64,000 nucleotides of DNA from Campylobacter fetus subsp. testudinum 03-427 (lineage in GTDB: Bacteria > Campylobacterota > Campylobacteria > Campylobacterales > Campylobacteraceae), in assembly GCA_000495505.1 (NCBI GenBank), contig CP006833.1, positions 1,711,481 through 1,775,480 of the forward strand, given 5' to 3'. The stretch's first letter is position 1. Each line of letters opens with the position of its first letter. The translations under genes were made by a program, and so were the position numbers. Shown here piece after piece: positions 54,786 to 63,970 of this stretch. The notes below the pieces were generated by a model. That model did not search any database. It was not told the origin of the DNA and saw nothing but the letters and a program-made list of their open reading frames with translations.

Positions 54786-55321
54786 TAGTTTGCGCCGGAC
54801 TTAATGAGAGTTTTGAATTTGCCATTCCAATAGGCGTAGGAATCACAAGCTCAGCTATAAATTTAACTAAAATATTAACTGTAAATAAAGCAGACGAGAT
54901 CATTTTTGTAGGGACTTGCGGACTATATAAAGATGGAAATCTTTTAGATATTTATGAGAGTAAAACAGCTGTAAATTTAGAAATTTCATCTTTGCTTAGA
55001 CTTTCATATTCTCCACTACTTTCTTCGCCGATTGTGCAAAATTTAAAAAATGTTTCTTGTGAAACATTGATAACAAACTCATCAAATTTCATAACAATAA
55101 ATAGAGATATCGCACACAAATTTAGCGAACTCGGACTTTTTATGGAAAATATGGAACTATACTCCGTCTTAGAGACAGCAAAACAGTTTAAAATTCCTGC
55201 TCGTGGGATTTTATGCGCTACAAACTTTTGCGAACCTAACGCACATAATGAATTTATAAAAAACCATAATAAAGCAAAAATAAATTTAGAAAAATACTTG
55301 AAAGAAAGAGACATTATATGA
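54782..55321 (+). CDS. Nucleoside phosphorylase-superfamily protein (divergent)
   Basis: 179 residues, shorter than MTA/SAH nucleosidase or PNP (about 230). [11 protein letters not shown] resembles the phosphorylase GxxG ribose/phosphate segment, and [17 protein letters not shown] the MEN/MEME substrate block. No N-terminal GxxGVG loop is well defined beyond [11 protein letters not shown]. Campylobacter genomes carry this short gene between hisF and rlmN; activity is untested here. TTG start, overlapping hisF by 4 nt and rlmN by 4 nt, so translation is coupled. Confidence 0.75.
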   Translation: MIVCAGLNESFEFAIPIGVGITSSAINLTKILTVNKADEIIFVGTCGLYKDGNLLDIYESKTAVNLEISSLLRLSYSPLLSSPIVQNLKNVSCETLITNSSNFITINRDIAHKFSELGLFMENMELYSVLETAKQFKIPARGILCATNFCEPNAHNEFIKNHNKAKINLEKYLKERDII

Positions 55322-56376
55322 GAAATTTACTAGATCTATCTCAAGATGAATTAGCAAATTTACTATCACCGAAATTTAGAGCTAAACAAATTTATGAGTG
55401 GGTTTATAAGAAAAATGCAAGAAGTTTTGATGAGATGACTAACATATCAAAAGATGTTAGAGAAAATTTGAAAAGCGAATTTTACCTTGATCCACTAACT
55501 TGCGTTAGGAGCGAAACCAGTAAAGACGGAAGCATAAAGTATCTATTTAAACTAACTGATGGCAAAACTATCGAAAGTGTTTTACTACCTATGAAAGAGG
55601 AAATTTCAAGCGAAGATGGTAGCGTAGAGCGTCACGCGCGTTATACTATCTGTGTTAGTTCGCAAGTCGGCTGTAAAATGGGCTGTAGCTTTTGCCTAAC
55701 AGCTAAGGGTGGATTTGTTAGAAATCTCAGCGCCGGAGAGATCGTAGCACAAATTTTATGGATAAAAAGAGAAAATAACATACCTTACGAACGCAGAGTA
55801 AATGTCGTATATATGGGTATGGGCGAACCGCTCGATAATCTCACTAACGTTAGTAAAGCAGTTAGCATTTTAAAGGACAATGACGGACTTGCTATCGGTG
55901 CTAGGCGTCAGACTATCAGCACTAGTGGGCTTGCATCTCAGATACAAAAACTAGGTGAGCTTGACCTTGGAGTGCTTCTAGCTATATCACTTCACGCTGT
56001 AACAGATGAGCTTCGCGTAAAGCTTATGCCGATAAACAAAGCTTATAACATAGCTGCTGTTATGGACGCTGTTAGAGCTTTTCCTATAGATATGAGAAAA
56101 AGAGTTATGTTTGAGTATCTTATAATGGATAAAGTCAATGACAATCTAAGCGATGCAAAAGCACTTGTCAAACTTCTACACGGTATAAAAGCAAAAGTAA
56201 ATTTAATACTTTTCAATCCACACGAAGGAAGCCAGTACCAAAGACCAAGCATAGAAAACGTGGAAAATTTCAGAACTTATCTGCAAAGTCGCGGCGTAAC
56301 TTGTACTATTCGTCAAAGTAAAGGACTTGATATAAGTGCTGCTTGCGGTCAGCTAAAAGAGAGAAGTAAAGGATAA
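55318..56376 (+). CDS. rlmN: 23S rRNA/tRNA adenine-C2 methyltransferase RlmN
   Basis: Radical-SAM methyltransferase for A2503 of 23S rRNA and A37 of some tRNAs. 352 residues. The radical-SAM Cys cluster is CKMGCSFC, with [19 protein letters not shown] and the C-terminal catalytic Cys in SAACGQL; the acceptor Cys lies in the TCTIRQSKG region. Complete and typical. Overlaps the preceding gene by 4 nt. Confidence 0.96.
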   Translation: MRNLLDLSQDELANLLSPKFRAKQIYEWVYKKNARSFDEMTNISKDVRENLKSEFYLDPLTCVRSETSKDGSIKYLFKLTDGKTIESVLLPMKEEISSEDGSVERHARYTICVSSQVGCKMGCSFCLTAKGGFVRNLSAGEIVAQILWIKRENNIPYERRVNVVYMGMGEPLDNLTNVSKAVSILKDNDGLAIGARRQTISTSGLASQIQKLGELDLGVLLAISLHAVTDELRVKLMPINKAYNIAAVMDAVRAFPIDMRKRVMFEYLIMDKVNDNLSDAKALVKLLHGIKAKVNLILFNPHEGSQYQRPSIENVENFRTYLQSRGVTCTIRQSKGLDISAACGQLKERSKG

Positions 56377-56380
56377 AATA

Positions 56381-56485
56381 ATGTCAATACTTGATATTGC
56401 ACAGTTGGGTTTTATAGTTGTTGTTGTGGTTATCGGATTTGCCGGTATGATATTTGTTATCAAATCAGATAAAAATAATAAATAA
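56381..56485 (+). CDS. Small hydrophobic membrane protein (34 residues)
   Basis: A short frame 4 nt after rlmN, with AAAGGAT as ribosome site. MSILDIAQLGFIVVVVVIGF then AGMIFVIK: one membrane helix with a charged tail KSDKNNK. I recall a comparable short hydrophobic gene directly after rlmN in C. jejuni (Cj1714), which supports it being real. Function unknown. Confidence 0.7.
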   Translation: MSILDIAQLGFIVVVVVIGFAGMIFVIKSDKNNK

Positions 56486-56505
56486 TTTTATTAAATTTTA
56501 AGTAC

Positions 56506-56514
56506 GGGGGGGGG
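56506..56514 (+). repeat. Homopolymeric G9 tract in a promoter
   Basis: Nine consecutive G residues, directly followed by TATAAT. Such tracts slip during replication in Campylobacter. Tract length would change the spacing upstream of the -10 box. It is the only G or C run this long that I find in the window. Confidence 0.95.
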
Positions 56515-56520
56515 TATAAT
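56515..56520 (+). promoter_or_regulatory. -10 element next to the G tract
   Basis: TATAAT immediately 3' of the G9 tract, 28 nt before the GTG start of the next gene. Confidence 0.65.
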
Positions 56521-56548
56521 AATATTTCTATTTATTTAAGGAGCAGTT

Positions 56549-56758
56549 GTGAAAAAGGTATTTTTAGTACTGATAAGTTTATTATCAATAGGTGCGATAT
56601 TTGCTAACGCATATGACCATAACCATAGAAACAATGATAACTATCAAAGACAGTACAACAACTTTCAAGATAATGTTAGCAAAATAAACCGTCAAATAGA
56701 AAGCGTGGGAACTGATGATTTTTACAAAAATTCTTTACCACCAACTCTGCAATACTGA
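56549..56758 (+). CDS. Short exported Asn/Gln/His-rich protein
   Basis: 69 residues, GTG start after a strong AAGGAG. Signal peptide MKKVFLVLISLLSIGAIFAN, mature region AYDHNHRNNDNYQRQYNNFQ followed by DNVSKINRQIESVGTDDFYK. No family recognised and no cysteines, so likely a soluble periplasmic or secreted peptide. The G9 tract in its promoter suggests on-off or graded phase variation, unusual for so small a product. Followed by an inverted repeat. Confidence 0.8.
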   Translation: MKKVFLVLISLLSIGAIFANAYDHNHRNNDNYQRQYNNFQDNVSKINRQIESVGTDDFYKNSLPPTLQY

Positions 56759-56779
56759 TTTTATCGGTATTTGATTTTA

Positions 56780-56814
56780 AAAGCCTTTAGATATACTCTT
56801 ACTTTAAAGGCTTT
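56780..56814. terminator. Inverted repeat after the 69-residue gene
   Basis: AAAGCCTTTA / TAAAGGCTTT with a 15-nt loop between the convergent short secreted protein and the RluA-type gene. T- and A-runs flank it on both sides; probable weak bidirectional terminator. Confidence 0.5.
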
Positions 56815-56828
56815 AAAAACAAGAGTTT

Positions 56829-57812
56829 TTAGTTTTTCTTAAAAAACTCATCTTTCAAATTTATATCAAATTTGATTTGAGATTTTATATCATAAATTTG
56901 ACCTAAAAAAGCAAATTTTATCCTTTTAGAATGCAACATAAGCCTAGATGATCTTACTAAATTTATCCTCTCACTTTTTGTTAGTTTATTATCCAAAATA
57001 TTTTCTATTTCAGATTTTTCCAAACCATAAATCGGATCACCTAAAATTCTATGTTTCATATGAAACAAATGTAAGCGAATTTGATGTTGTCTTCCAGTAA
57101 GCGGATAGCACTCAACCAAGCTTATATCAAATTTAGGATAATACTCTACGAGTTTTACTACGGTCACAGCCCTCTTTCCTTCTGGGCAAATTTCCATTCT
57201 GATTTTTATATCATCATAATCTTTTGTTATATCCATATTTTTATCGATAACAAAACCTTGAATATCATCAAAAAATTCCAGCTTATCTTTAAAATCCTTA
57301 AAGTCATTTATACAAAATTCATTGAGTCCGCTACCATCAAATTTACCATTTACAAAAGCTAGATAAGTTTTTGCCACTGCCCTATTTTCAAAAGATTTTT
57401 TTAAATTTAACGCAGAATACGCATTTTTAGCTACTACGATAACTCCGCTTGTTTCACGATCAAGTCTATGAGCGACGCAAGCTTTTTTACCCCACAAAGA
57501 CCAAATTTCATCACATAAACTATACTCACAATTTCTACCATTTGGATGAGATAAAACTCCACTTGGTTTATCAAACACGCCAAATTCGTCGCATTCAAAT
57601 ATAGGTTGTAATCCCTTTGGCTCACACTCATAATCTATAAAATAAGCGTCTCCAAAAACCAGATCGTTTTTACCGCAAACAGAGTCATTTACAAGCAATC
57701 TACCTTTGTCGCAAAGCTTTTGAGCTTCTTTCATACTATAACCTAAATTTAAAAAAATCGTGTAAGCTTTCTCTCCACAAAAAGAACCAACTTTAAACTT
57801 TTTATAAGCCAT
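56829..57812 (-). CDS. RluA-family pseudouridine synthase
   Basis: 327 residues: an S4-like N-terminal part (FLNLGYSMKEAQKLCDKGRLLVND) then the RluA/RluD catalytic domain with the nucleophile Asp in AHRLDRETSGVIVVAK and CYPLTGRQHQIRLHLF. Modifies uridine(s) in rRNA or tRNA; which one is not readable from sequence. GTTAG-type lead with no strong ribosome site. Its promoter faces that of purB. Confidence 0.9.
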   Translation of the reverse strand: MAYKKFKVGSFCGEKAYTIFLNLGYSMKEAQKLCDKGRLLVNDSVCGKNDLVFGDAYFIDYECEPKGLQPIFECDEFGVFDKPSGVLSHPNGRNCEYSLCDEIWSLWGKKACVAHRLDRETSGVIVVAKNAYSALNLKKSFENRAVAKTYLAFVNGKFDGSGLNEFCINDFKDFKDKLEFFDDIQGFVIDKNMDITKDYDDIKIRMEICPEGKRAVTVVKLVEYYPKFDISLVECYPLTGRQHQIRLHLFHMKHRILGDPIYGLEKSEIENILDNKLTKSERINLVRSSRLMLHSKRIKFAFLGQIYDIKSQIKFDINLKDEFFKKN

Positions 57813-57840
57813 TTCTAACCAACATTTCAGCCTTATTTTT

Positions 57841-57866
57841 GTATAATTCTAACTCAAAAATTATAC
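57841..57866. promoter_or_regulatory. Mirror-image -10 boxes between the RluA-type gene and purB
   Basis: GTATAAT (57841-57847, plus) and its exact complement ATTATAC (57860-57866, that is GTATAAT on minus) are 12 nt apart. Each fits as the -10 of its gene, so the two transcripts would start between the boxes and run over each other's box. Confidence 0.55.
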
Positions 57867-57893
57867 AAAAATTATTATAAAAAAGGGTATAAA

Positions 57894-59222
57894 GTGGTCG
57901 AAAGATATGCTAGAAAAATCATGAGCGATAAGTGGAGTATGCAAGCTAAATACGACGCTTGGCTAAAGGTAGAACTCGCAGCTGTAAAAGCATGGAACAA
58001 ACTAGGCTTTATACCAGATAACGACTGTGAAAAAATTTGTAAAAACTCTAAATTTGATATAGCTCGTATAGATGAGATAGAAAAAACTACAAAACACGAT
58101 GTTATAGCTTTTTTAACTAGTGTAAGCGAAAGTTTAGGCGAAGAGAGTCGTTTCGTGCATTTTGGTATGACAAGCAGCGATTGCATAGATACTGCCGTCG
58201 CACTCCAGATAAAAGATAGTTTAGAACTCATACTACAAGATATATCAAATTTGATGAATGCTCTAAAAACTCGCGCACAGGAGCATAAAAATACACTTAT
58301 GGTAGGTCGCAGCCACGGAATTCACGGTGAGCCTATAACATTTGGTTTAGTACTTGCTATATGGTATGATGAGATAAAAAGAGCTTATGAGCTTCTAGAA
58401 CATGCGAAAAAAACCATAAGCGTCGGTATGATAAGCGGAGCTATGGGAAATTTTGCTCACGCTCCACTTGAGCTTGAAGAGCTTGTTTGTGAGTATCTTG
58501 GTCTAAGCCCTGCTCCAGCGTCAAATCAGATCATACAAAGAGATAGATACGCTCAAGTCATAAGTGCGCTTGCCATACTCGCTAGTAGTTGTGAAAAAAT
58601 AGCAGTCGCGATAAGACACTATCAAAGAACCGAAGTTTATGAAGCCGAAGAGTACTTTAGCCCCGGACAAAAAGGCTCAAGTGCTATGCCTCATAAAAGA
58701 AATCCAGTCTTAAGCGAAAATGTAACTGGGCTTTGTAGAATGATCCGCTCATACGCTATCCCGGCTATGGAAAATGTAGCTTTATGGCACGAAAGAGACA
58801 TCAGCCATAGTTCAGTCGAGAGATTTATACTTCCTGATAGTTTCGTAACGACTGATTTTATGCTAAATCGTCTTACGAATTTAATCTCAAATTTAGTAGT
58901 ATATCCAGAAAATATGATGAAAAATTTAAACCTAACTGGCGGACTTGTATTTTCTCAACGCGTCTTGCTTGAGCTACCAAAACGAGAGGTTAGCCGCGAA
59001 GATGCTTATAAGATCGTCCAAAGAAATGCTATGAAAGTTTGGGCTGACTTGCAAGAAGGTAAAAAAGCCATAGATGAAAACGGACACAGTCTATTTTTAC
59101 AAAATTTACTAAACGATAGTGATCTAAGAGCAAAACTAAGCGAAAAAGAGATAAAAGAGTGCTTTGAGTATGACTATTATACAAAAAACGTAGATGGAAT
59201 ATTTAAAAGAGTGTTTCAATAA
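57894..59222 (+). CDS. purB: Adenylosuccinate lyase
   Basis: Splits fumarate from SAICAR and adenylosuccinate in purine synthesis. 442 residues. Conserved blocks VHFGMTSSDCIDTA, GRSHGIHGEPITFG with a catalytic His, and the fumarase-superfamily signature GSSAMPHKRNP with the catalytic Ser. GTG start with AAGGG upstream; VERYARKIMSDKWSM is the usual beginning. Followed by a strong terminator. Confidence 0.96.
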   Translation: MVERYARKIMSDKWSMQAKYDAWLKVELAAVKAWNKLGFIPDNDCEKICKNSKFDIARIDEIEKTTKHDVIAFLTSVSESLGEESRFVHFGMTSSDCIDTAVALQIKDSLELILQDISNLMNALKTRAQEHKNTLMVGRSHGIHGEPITFGLVLAIWYDEIKRAYELLEHAKKTISVGMISGAMGNFAHAPLELEELVCEYLGLSPAPASNQIIQRDRYAQVISALAILASSCEKIAVAIRHYQRTEVYEAEEYFSPGQKGSSAMPHKRNPVLSENVTGLCRMIRSYAIPAMENVALWHERDISHSSVERFILPDSFVTTDFMLNRLTNLISNLVVYPENMMKNLNLTGGLVFSQRVLLELPKREVSREDAYKIVQRNAMKVWADLQEGKKAIDENGHSLFLQNLLNDSDLRAKLSEKEIKECFEYDYYTKNVDGIFKRVFQ

Positions 59223-59233
59223 TACTAAATAAC

Positions 59234-59267
59234 AAAGCTAAATTTATAAACTAAATTTAGCTTTTTT
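59234..59267 (+). terminator. Terminator after purB
   Basis: Stem AAAGCTAAATTTA / TAAATTTAGCTTT, loop of 5 nt, then a run of T. A perfect 13-bp stem. Confidence 0.9.
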
Positions 59268-59298
59268 GATAATCAAATTTAAAAGGTCAAACATATAA

Positions 59299-61674
59299 AT
59301 GAAAGTCATAAAACGTAATGGAAGAACAGAAGAATTAGATATTTCAAAGATTAAAAAATACACAAGCGAAGCAGTAGCAGGCTTAGACAATGTAAGTCTC
59401 AGCGAGCTTGAAGTCGATGCGAAAATTCAGTTTCGTGATAACATCACCACAGAAGAGATCCAACAAACTCTCATAAAAACCGCAGTCGATAAGATAGATA
59501 TTGATCGCCCAAACTGGACATTCGTAGCAGCAAGACTGTTTTTATATGATTTGTATCACAAAACAACCGGATTTAGCGGATACAACTCACTCAAAGAGTA
59601 TTTTGAAAAGGGTGAAAAAAACGGACGCATACTTCTTGGTCTAAAAGAAAAGTATGACCTTGATGATCTAAACGCATATATAAAGCCTGAGCGCGACTTG
59701 CAATTTACCTATCTTGGCATAAAAACGCTTTATGATAGGTATCTTATAAAAGATAGAAATGCAAAACCTATCGAGCTACCACAACATATGTTTATGGCGA
59801 TCGCTATGTTTTTAGCTCAAAATGAGCTTGACTCTCAAAGCTGGGCAAAGAAATTTTACGATCTGATAAGTAAATTTGAAGTGATGCTCGCGACACCTAC
59901 TTTAAGCAACGCTAGAACCACTAGACATCAGCTCTCAAGCTGTTATGTTGGAAGTACTCCTGATAATATAGAAGGAATTTTTGATAGCTATAAAGAGATG
60001 GCGTTGCTTTCTAAATTTGGCGGCGGTATCGGTTGGGACTGGTGCAAAGTACGCGCGATGGGAGGAAGTATAGACGGGCATAAAAACGCTGCTGGCGGTA
60101 TAATTCCATTTTTAAAAGTTACAAACGATATCGCAGTCGCAGTTGATCAACTAGGAACTAGAAAAGGCGCGATAGCAGTTTATATCGAGCCTTGGCATAT
60201 GGACGTAAGCGACTTTTTAGATCTTCGTAAAAACTCCGGCGAAGAGCGCAGACGTGCTCACGAGCTATTTCCTGCTTTATGGATAAATGATCTTTTTATG
60301 AAAAGACTTGAAGCAAATGAAAGATGGACTCTATTTGATCCAGCAGACACTCCAGATCTTTGTGATCTATACGGTGATGAATTTGAAAAAAGGTATTTGG
60401 AGTATGAAAAAGATCCAAATATCGCTAAGAGTAATATGCTAGCAAAAGAGCTTTGGAAAAAGATACTTACAAACTACTTTGAAACAGGAATGCCATTTTT
60501 ATGTTTCAAAGATAATGCAAACAAAGTAAATCCAAACGCTCATAAAGGTATCATAAGAAGCTCAAATTTATGTACCGAGATATTTCAAAATACAGAGCCA
60601 AATTACTACCAAACAAAGGTCGTGTATAGCGATGGCACTGAGCAATTATTTGATGAGAGTGAAGATATAACCGTAGATGGCGGATACACTAAAAAAGCGA
60701 AAAAAATAACTGCGCTTGACCGAATAAACTCAAAAGATATATTTATAGTAGAAAAAGGTATAAAAGAGGGAAAAACAGCCGTTTGCAACCTAGCAAGTAT
60801 AAATTTAAGCAAGATAAACTCAAAAGAAGATATCGCAAGAGTTGTGCCTATCGCCATAAGAATGCTTGATAATGTTATAGATCTAAATTTCTATCCTCAC
60901 GCTAAAGTCAAACATACGAATTTAGCTAGTCGTTCGATCGGACTTGGAGTTATGGGTGAAGCGCAAATGTTAGCCGAAAAAGGGATCGTTTGGGGAAGTT
61001 ATGAACATCTTGAGTTTATAGATGAAGTAATGGAAAACATCAGTTATAACGCTATCTATGCTTCATCAAATTTAGCAGTAGAAAAAGGAACTTATCCTGA
61101 TTTTGAAGGTTCAAACTGGAGTAAAGGCATCTTCCCTATCGATAACGCAAACAAAAATGCAAAAGCTCTCGTAAGTAGAGGCGGATTATTTGATCAAAAT
61201 AGCTGCGACTGGGAAAAGCTAAGAGCAAAAGTAAAAAGTGACGGTATGAGAAACGGTTATCTTATGGCTATCGCTCCGACTTCTAGTATAAGCATTTTAG
61301 TAGGAACGACTCAAACTATCGAGCCTGTTTATAAACGTAAATGGTTTGAACACAATCTATCTGGAATGATCCCTTCAGTGGTACCAAATTTAAGTCCAGA
61401 TACTTGGCAGTTTTATACACCAGCTTATGAACTTGATCAAAAGCTCATCATAAAAGCTGGAGCCGTAAGACAAAAATGGATAGATCAAGGTCAAAGCTTA
61501 AATATATTTATGAGTTTAGATAAAGCTAGTGGTAGATATCTAAGTGAAATTTATACTTTAGCTTGGAAATTAGGTGTAAAATCCACTTATTATCTAAGAA
61601 GCGAAAGTCCAGACTCAAGTCATCTTGATAACAAACCTATGGATAGAAGCGTCGAATGTGAGGGTTGTCAGTAA
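59299..61674 (+). CDS. nrdA: Ribonucleoside-diphosphate reductase class I, alpha subunit
   Basis: Reduces ribonucleotides to deoxyribonucleotides. 791 residues. N-terminal ATP-cone MKVIKRNGRTEELDISKIKK, then catalytic barrel with SSCYVGST (redox Cys), NLCTEIFQ (catalytic Cys and Glu), CNLASINLSK (second redox Cys) and the C-terminal CEGCQ thiol tail that re-reduces the active site. The radical subunit nrdB is not in the window, so it lies elsewhere, as is normal in Campylobacter. AAAGG-type ribosome site; terminator follows. Confidence 0.96.
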   Translation: MKVIKRNGRTEELDISKIKKYTSEAVAGLDNVSLSELEVDAKIQFRDNITTEEIQQTLIKTAVDKIDIDRPNWTFVAARLFLYDLYHKTTGFSGYNSLKEYFEKGEKNGRILLGLKEKYDLDDLNAYIKPERDLQFTYLGIKTLYDRYLIKDRNAKPIELPQHMFMAIAMFLAQNELDSQSWAKKFYDLISKFEVMLATPTLSNARTTRHQLSSCYVGSTPDNIEGIFDSYKEMALLSKFGGGIGWDWCKVRAMGGSIDGHKNAAGGIIPFLKVTNDIAVAVDQLGTRKGAIAVYIEPWHMDVSDFLDLRKNSGEERRRAHELFPALWINDLFMKRLEANERWTLFDPADTPDLCDLYGDEFEKRYLEYEKDPNIAKSNMLAKELWKKILTNYFETGMPFLCFKDNANKVNPNAHKGIIRSSNLCTEIFQNTEPNYYQTKVVYSDGTEQLFDESEDITVDGGYTKKAKKITALDRINSKDIFIVEKGIKEGKTAVCNLASINLSKINSKEDIARVVPIAIRMLDNVIDLNFYPHAKVKHTNLASRSIGLGVMGEAQMLAEKGIVWGSYEHLEFIDEVMENISYNAIYASSNLAVEKGTYPDFEGSNWSKGIFPIDNANKNAKALVSRGGLFDQNSCDWEKLRAKVKSDGMRNGYLMAIAPTSSISILVGTTQTIEPVYKRKWFEHNLSGMIPSVVPNLSPDTWQFYTPAYELDQKLIIKAGAVRQKWIDQGQSLNIFMSLDKASGRYLSEIYTLAWKLGVKSTYYLRSESPDSSHLDNKPMDRSVECEGCQ

Positions 61675-61680
61675 CTAAAT

Positions 61681-61714
61681 TTAAGCTATATTATATAAAT
61701 TTAATATAGCTTAA
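61681..61714. terminator. Terminator after nrdA
   Basis: Perfect 12-bp stem TTAAGCTATATT / AATATAGCTTAA around a 10-nt AT loop, followed by CTTCATCTTTTT. Confidence 0.7.
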
Positions 61715-61782
61715 CTTCATCTTTTTATACATTTTGTAACACAAAAAAAATCATACAAAAAACCGTTTTTTATCTGAATTTA

Positions 61783-61790
61783 GATATAAT
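61783..61790 (+). promoter_or_regulatory. -10 element for the amino-acid permease
   Basis: GATATAAT, 44 nt before the GTG start. Confidence 0.55.
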
Positions 61791-61834
61791 CAAAACTTTA
61801 TCGAAAATACATAAATTTATTAAAAGGAGTTCTT

Positions 61835-63304
61835 GTGGATAATCTGCACGAACATAAACTAAAGCGTGGTATGAGCTCACGCCATTTAAATATGATAGCA
61901 ATAGGCGGAGCTATAGGCACTGGACTATTTGTAGCTAGTGGAAATACGATAGCAACAGCAGGTCCTGGTGGCGCACTTTTAGCTTACGCACTTATCGGTT
62001 TTATGGTTTATCTACTTATGCAAAGTCTTGGAGAAATGGCTACGTATATGCCAGTAGCTGGAAGCTTTGAAGAGTATGGAACAAGGTTTATAAGTCCATC
62101 ATTTGGATTTGCTATCGGTTGGAATTACTGGTTTAACTGGGCGATAACTGTTGCTGCTGAGCTAGTAGCAGCAGCTATAATAATGAAATTTTGGTTTCCA
62201 GACGTTCCATCTACACTTTGGTCGGCTCTATTTTTAAGCGTTATTATAATTATAAACTATTTTAGTTCAGGTGCTTTTGGCGAAAGTGAGTTTTGGTTTG
62301 CACTTATCAAAGTTGTAGCGGTTTTAGTATTTATAGTACTTGGACTTGCTATGATATTTGGTATTATGAATGGTCATTCAGGCGGTTTTTCAAACTGGAC
62401 TTTGATCAGTGATAGCGGAGAGTCCGCGCCATTTGTCAATGGCTGGTTTGGGATACTTGCGGTGTTTATGGTAGCTGGATTTAGTTTTCAAGGAACGGAG
62501 CTAGTTGCAGTAGCCGCAGGTGAAGCTAAAAATCCTGAAAAAAGCATACCAAAAGCGGTAAATGCGATATTTTGGCGAATTTTACTTTTTTATATTTTTG
62601 CGATTGCGATTATAGGAACTTTGGTTCCATTTACTGATCCAAATTTACTTAGAAATAATGAAACAGATATAGCTCAAAGTCCATTTACTATGGTATTTGA
62701 CAGGGCTGGTATAGCATTTGCAGCTAGCATTATGAACGCGGTTATATTTACAGCTATTTTTAGTGCAGGAAACTCAGGACTCTACTCAAGTACAAGAATG
62801 CTTTACGCCCTAGCACATTCAGGTAAAGCCCCAAAGATATTTGGTAAAACAGACAAAAGAGGCGTTCCTATCTACGCGCTTATAGCTACTGCGATCATCG
62901 GAGCGGCTTGTTTTTTCACATCATTTATGGGAGACGGCTCAGCTTATAGTTGGCTTATAAACGCTTCTGCACTTGCAGGATTTATCACGTGGATGGGAGT
63001 TGCATGGGCGCACTATAAATTTAGAAAAGCTTACATAATGCAAGGCAATGATCCTGTAAATTTACCATTTCGTGCAAAATGGTATCCACTTGGACCGATA
63101 GTAGCACTTATAATGTGTGCAGTCGTTATAGTGGGGCAAAACTATGAGTCATTTGTGCAAGGGAAAGATATGGTAAGCTTACTTACAAGTTATATAGGTT
63201 TATATATATTTATCATCATATGGATAGCTCATAAAGCCATAACCAAATCAAAACCAGTAGATCCGCTAAAAGCAGATCTTAGCAGAAATCATTCTCATAT
63301 ATAA
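61835..63304 (+). CDS. Amino-acid permease, APC family (LysP-like)
   Basis: 489 residues, 12 hydrophobic segments. KRGMSSRHLNMIAIGGAIGTGLFVASG is the APC helix-1 signature and SFQGTELVAVAAGEAKNPEKSIPKAV the helix-6/7 block, both as in E. coli LysP and related basic/aromatic amino-acid permeases. GTG start after AAAAGGAG. The specific amino acid is inferred as lysine by overall resemblance, not proven. Single gene with a promoter and a terminator. Confidence 0.87.
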   Translation: MDNLHEHKLKRGMSSRHLNMIAIGGAIGTGLFVASGNTIATAGPGGALLAYALIGFMVYLLMQSLGEMATYMPVAGSFEEYGTRFISPSFGFAIGWNYWFNWAITVAAELVAAAIIMKFWFPDVPSTLWSALFLSVIIIINYFSSGAFGESEFWFALIKVVAVLVFIVLGLAMIFGIMNGHSGGFSNWTLISDSGESAPFVNGWFGILAVFMVAGFSFQGTELVAVAAGEAKNPEKSIPKAVNAIFWRILLFYIFAIAIIGTLVPFTDPNLLRNNETDIAQSPFTMVFDRAGIAFAASIMNAVIFTAIFSAGNSGLYSSTRMLYALAHSGKAPKIFGKTDKRGVPIYALIATAIIGAACFFTSFMGDGSAYSWLINASALAGFITWMGVAWAHYKFRKAYIMQGNDPVNLPFRAKWYPLGPIVALIMCAVVIVGQNYESFVQGKDMVSLLTSYIGLYIFIIIWIAHKAITKSKPVDPLKADLSRNHSHI

Positions 63305-63327
63305 ATTTAATCTCAAATTTAAAAAAG

Positions 63328-63351
63328 ATTTAGCGGATTTTTCCGCTAAAT
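63328..63351. terminator. Bidirectional terminator between permease and ruvC
   Basis: Stem ATTTAGCGGA / TCCGCTAAAT with a TTTT loop; A6 on the left gives a U-run for minus-strand transcripts from ruvC. Confidence 0.85.
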
Positions 63352-63355
63352 TTAA

Positions 63356-63826
63356 CTAATTTCTAACATTAAAACTATGAGTTAAAGCTATAGCTATAGC
63401 GTCTGTTATGTCTAGCGGTTTTATCTCTTTATTGATTCCTAACATCTTTTTTACCATAAAAGCAACTTGTTCTTTTGCGGCCTTTGCTTTACCTGTAACT
63501 GCTTTTTTGATTTGAAGTGGAGTGTATTCACTAAATTCACCGTGAATTTGAAGTATTTTAAGACTAAGAGCGCCGCGAAACTGAGCGAGTTTTAAAACGG
63601 TTTTAGGATTATGAGCGTAAAATATATCTTCTATAGCCACAGCGTCTATATTATGTGATTTGAATATAAGATCTAACCCTTCGCAAAGCTGAGTTATCTG
63701 GTATTGTAAATTATCTTGTTTTATTTTGATAAGACCGGCTTCTATTAACGTTTTTTTATTTCCTACTTTTTCAAGTATAGCGTAACCACAATTTCTAGTT
63801 CCAGGATCAATTCCTAAGATTTTCAT
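63356..63826 (-). CDS. ruvC: Holliday junction resolvase RuvC
   Basis: Cuts Holliday junctions symmetrically with RuvAB. 156 residues. Catalytic carboxylates: Asp7 in [16 protein letters not shown], Glu in [15 protein letters not shown], and the Asp pair in [13 protein letters not shown] chose the ATG at 63826 over an adjacent in-frame GTG; AAAGG lies 6-10 nt upstream. In Campylobacter ruvC lies next to dnaA, as is implied here by the origin sequence that follows. Confidence 0.96.
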   Translation of the reverse strand: MKILGIDPGTRNCGYAILEKVGNKKTLIEAGLIKIKQDNLQYQITQLCEGLDLIFKSHNIDAVAIEDIFYAHNPKTVLKLAQFRGALSLKILQIHGEFSEYTPLQIKKAVTGKAKAAKEQVAFMVKKMLGINKEIKPLDITDAIAIALTHSFNVRN

Positions 63827-63843
63827 CACACGCCTTTCAATAG

Positions 63844-63873
63844 TTATTCACATCTTTTTCACTATGTGAATAA
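63844..63873. other. DnaA boxes, part of oriC next to dnaA
   Basis: TTATTCACA (63844-63852, plus) and TGTGAATAA (63865-63873, its exact complement) match the DnaA box TTATNCACA. Their centres are 21 bp apart in inverted orientation. A weaker relative, TTTTTCACT, lies between. About 90 bp of AT-rich sequence follows to the right, a candidate unwinding element. In H. pylori oriC1 occupies the ruvC-dnaA interval. Confidence 0.8.
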
Positions 63874-63962
63874 GTGATATAATTTATTAAATAGTATCAT
63901 AAATTACCATATATTTAAATAAGGTTAAAATCTATAGATAAGTCATTTTTAATTAAATTTTA

Positions 63963-63970
63963 GATAAAAT
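63963..63970 (+). promoter_or_regulatory. -10 element for the next gene (presumably dnaA)
   Basis: GATAAAAT, followed by an AAAAGGT ribosome site at the very end of the window. The start codon would lie just past the right edge. Confidence 0.55.

Noticed and set aside
56381..56485. The 34-residue protein as CcoS or an ATP-synthase-like subunit
   Set aside because: A single hydrophobic helix without the family's residues; kept only as a small membrane protein.
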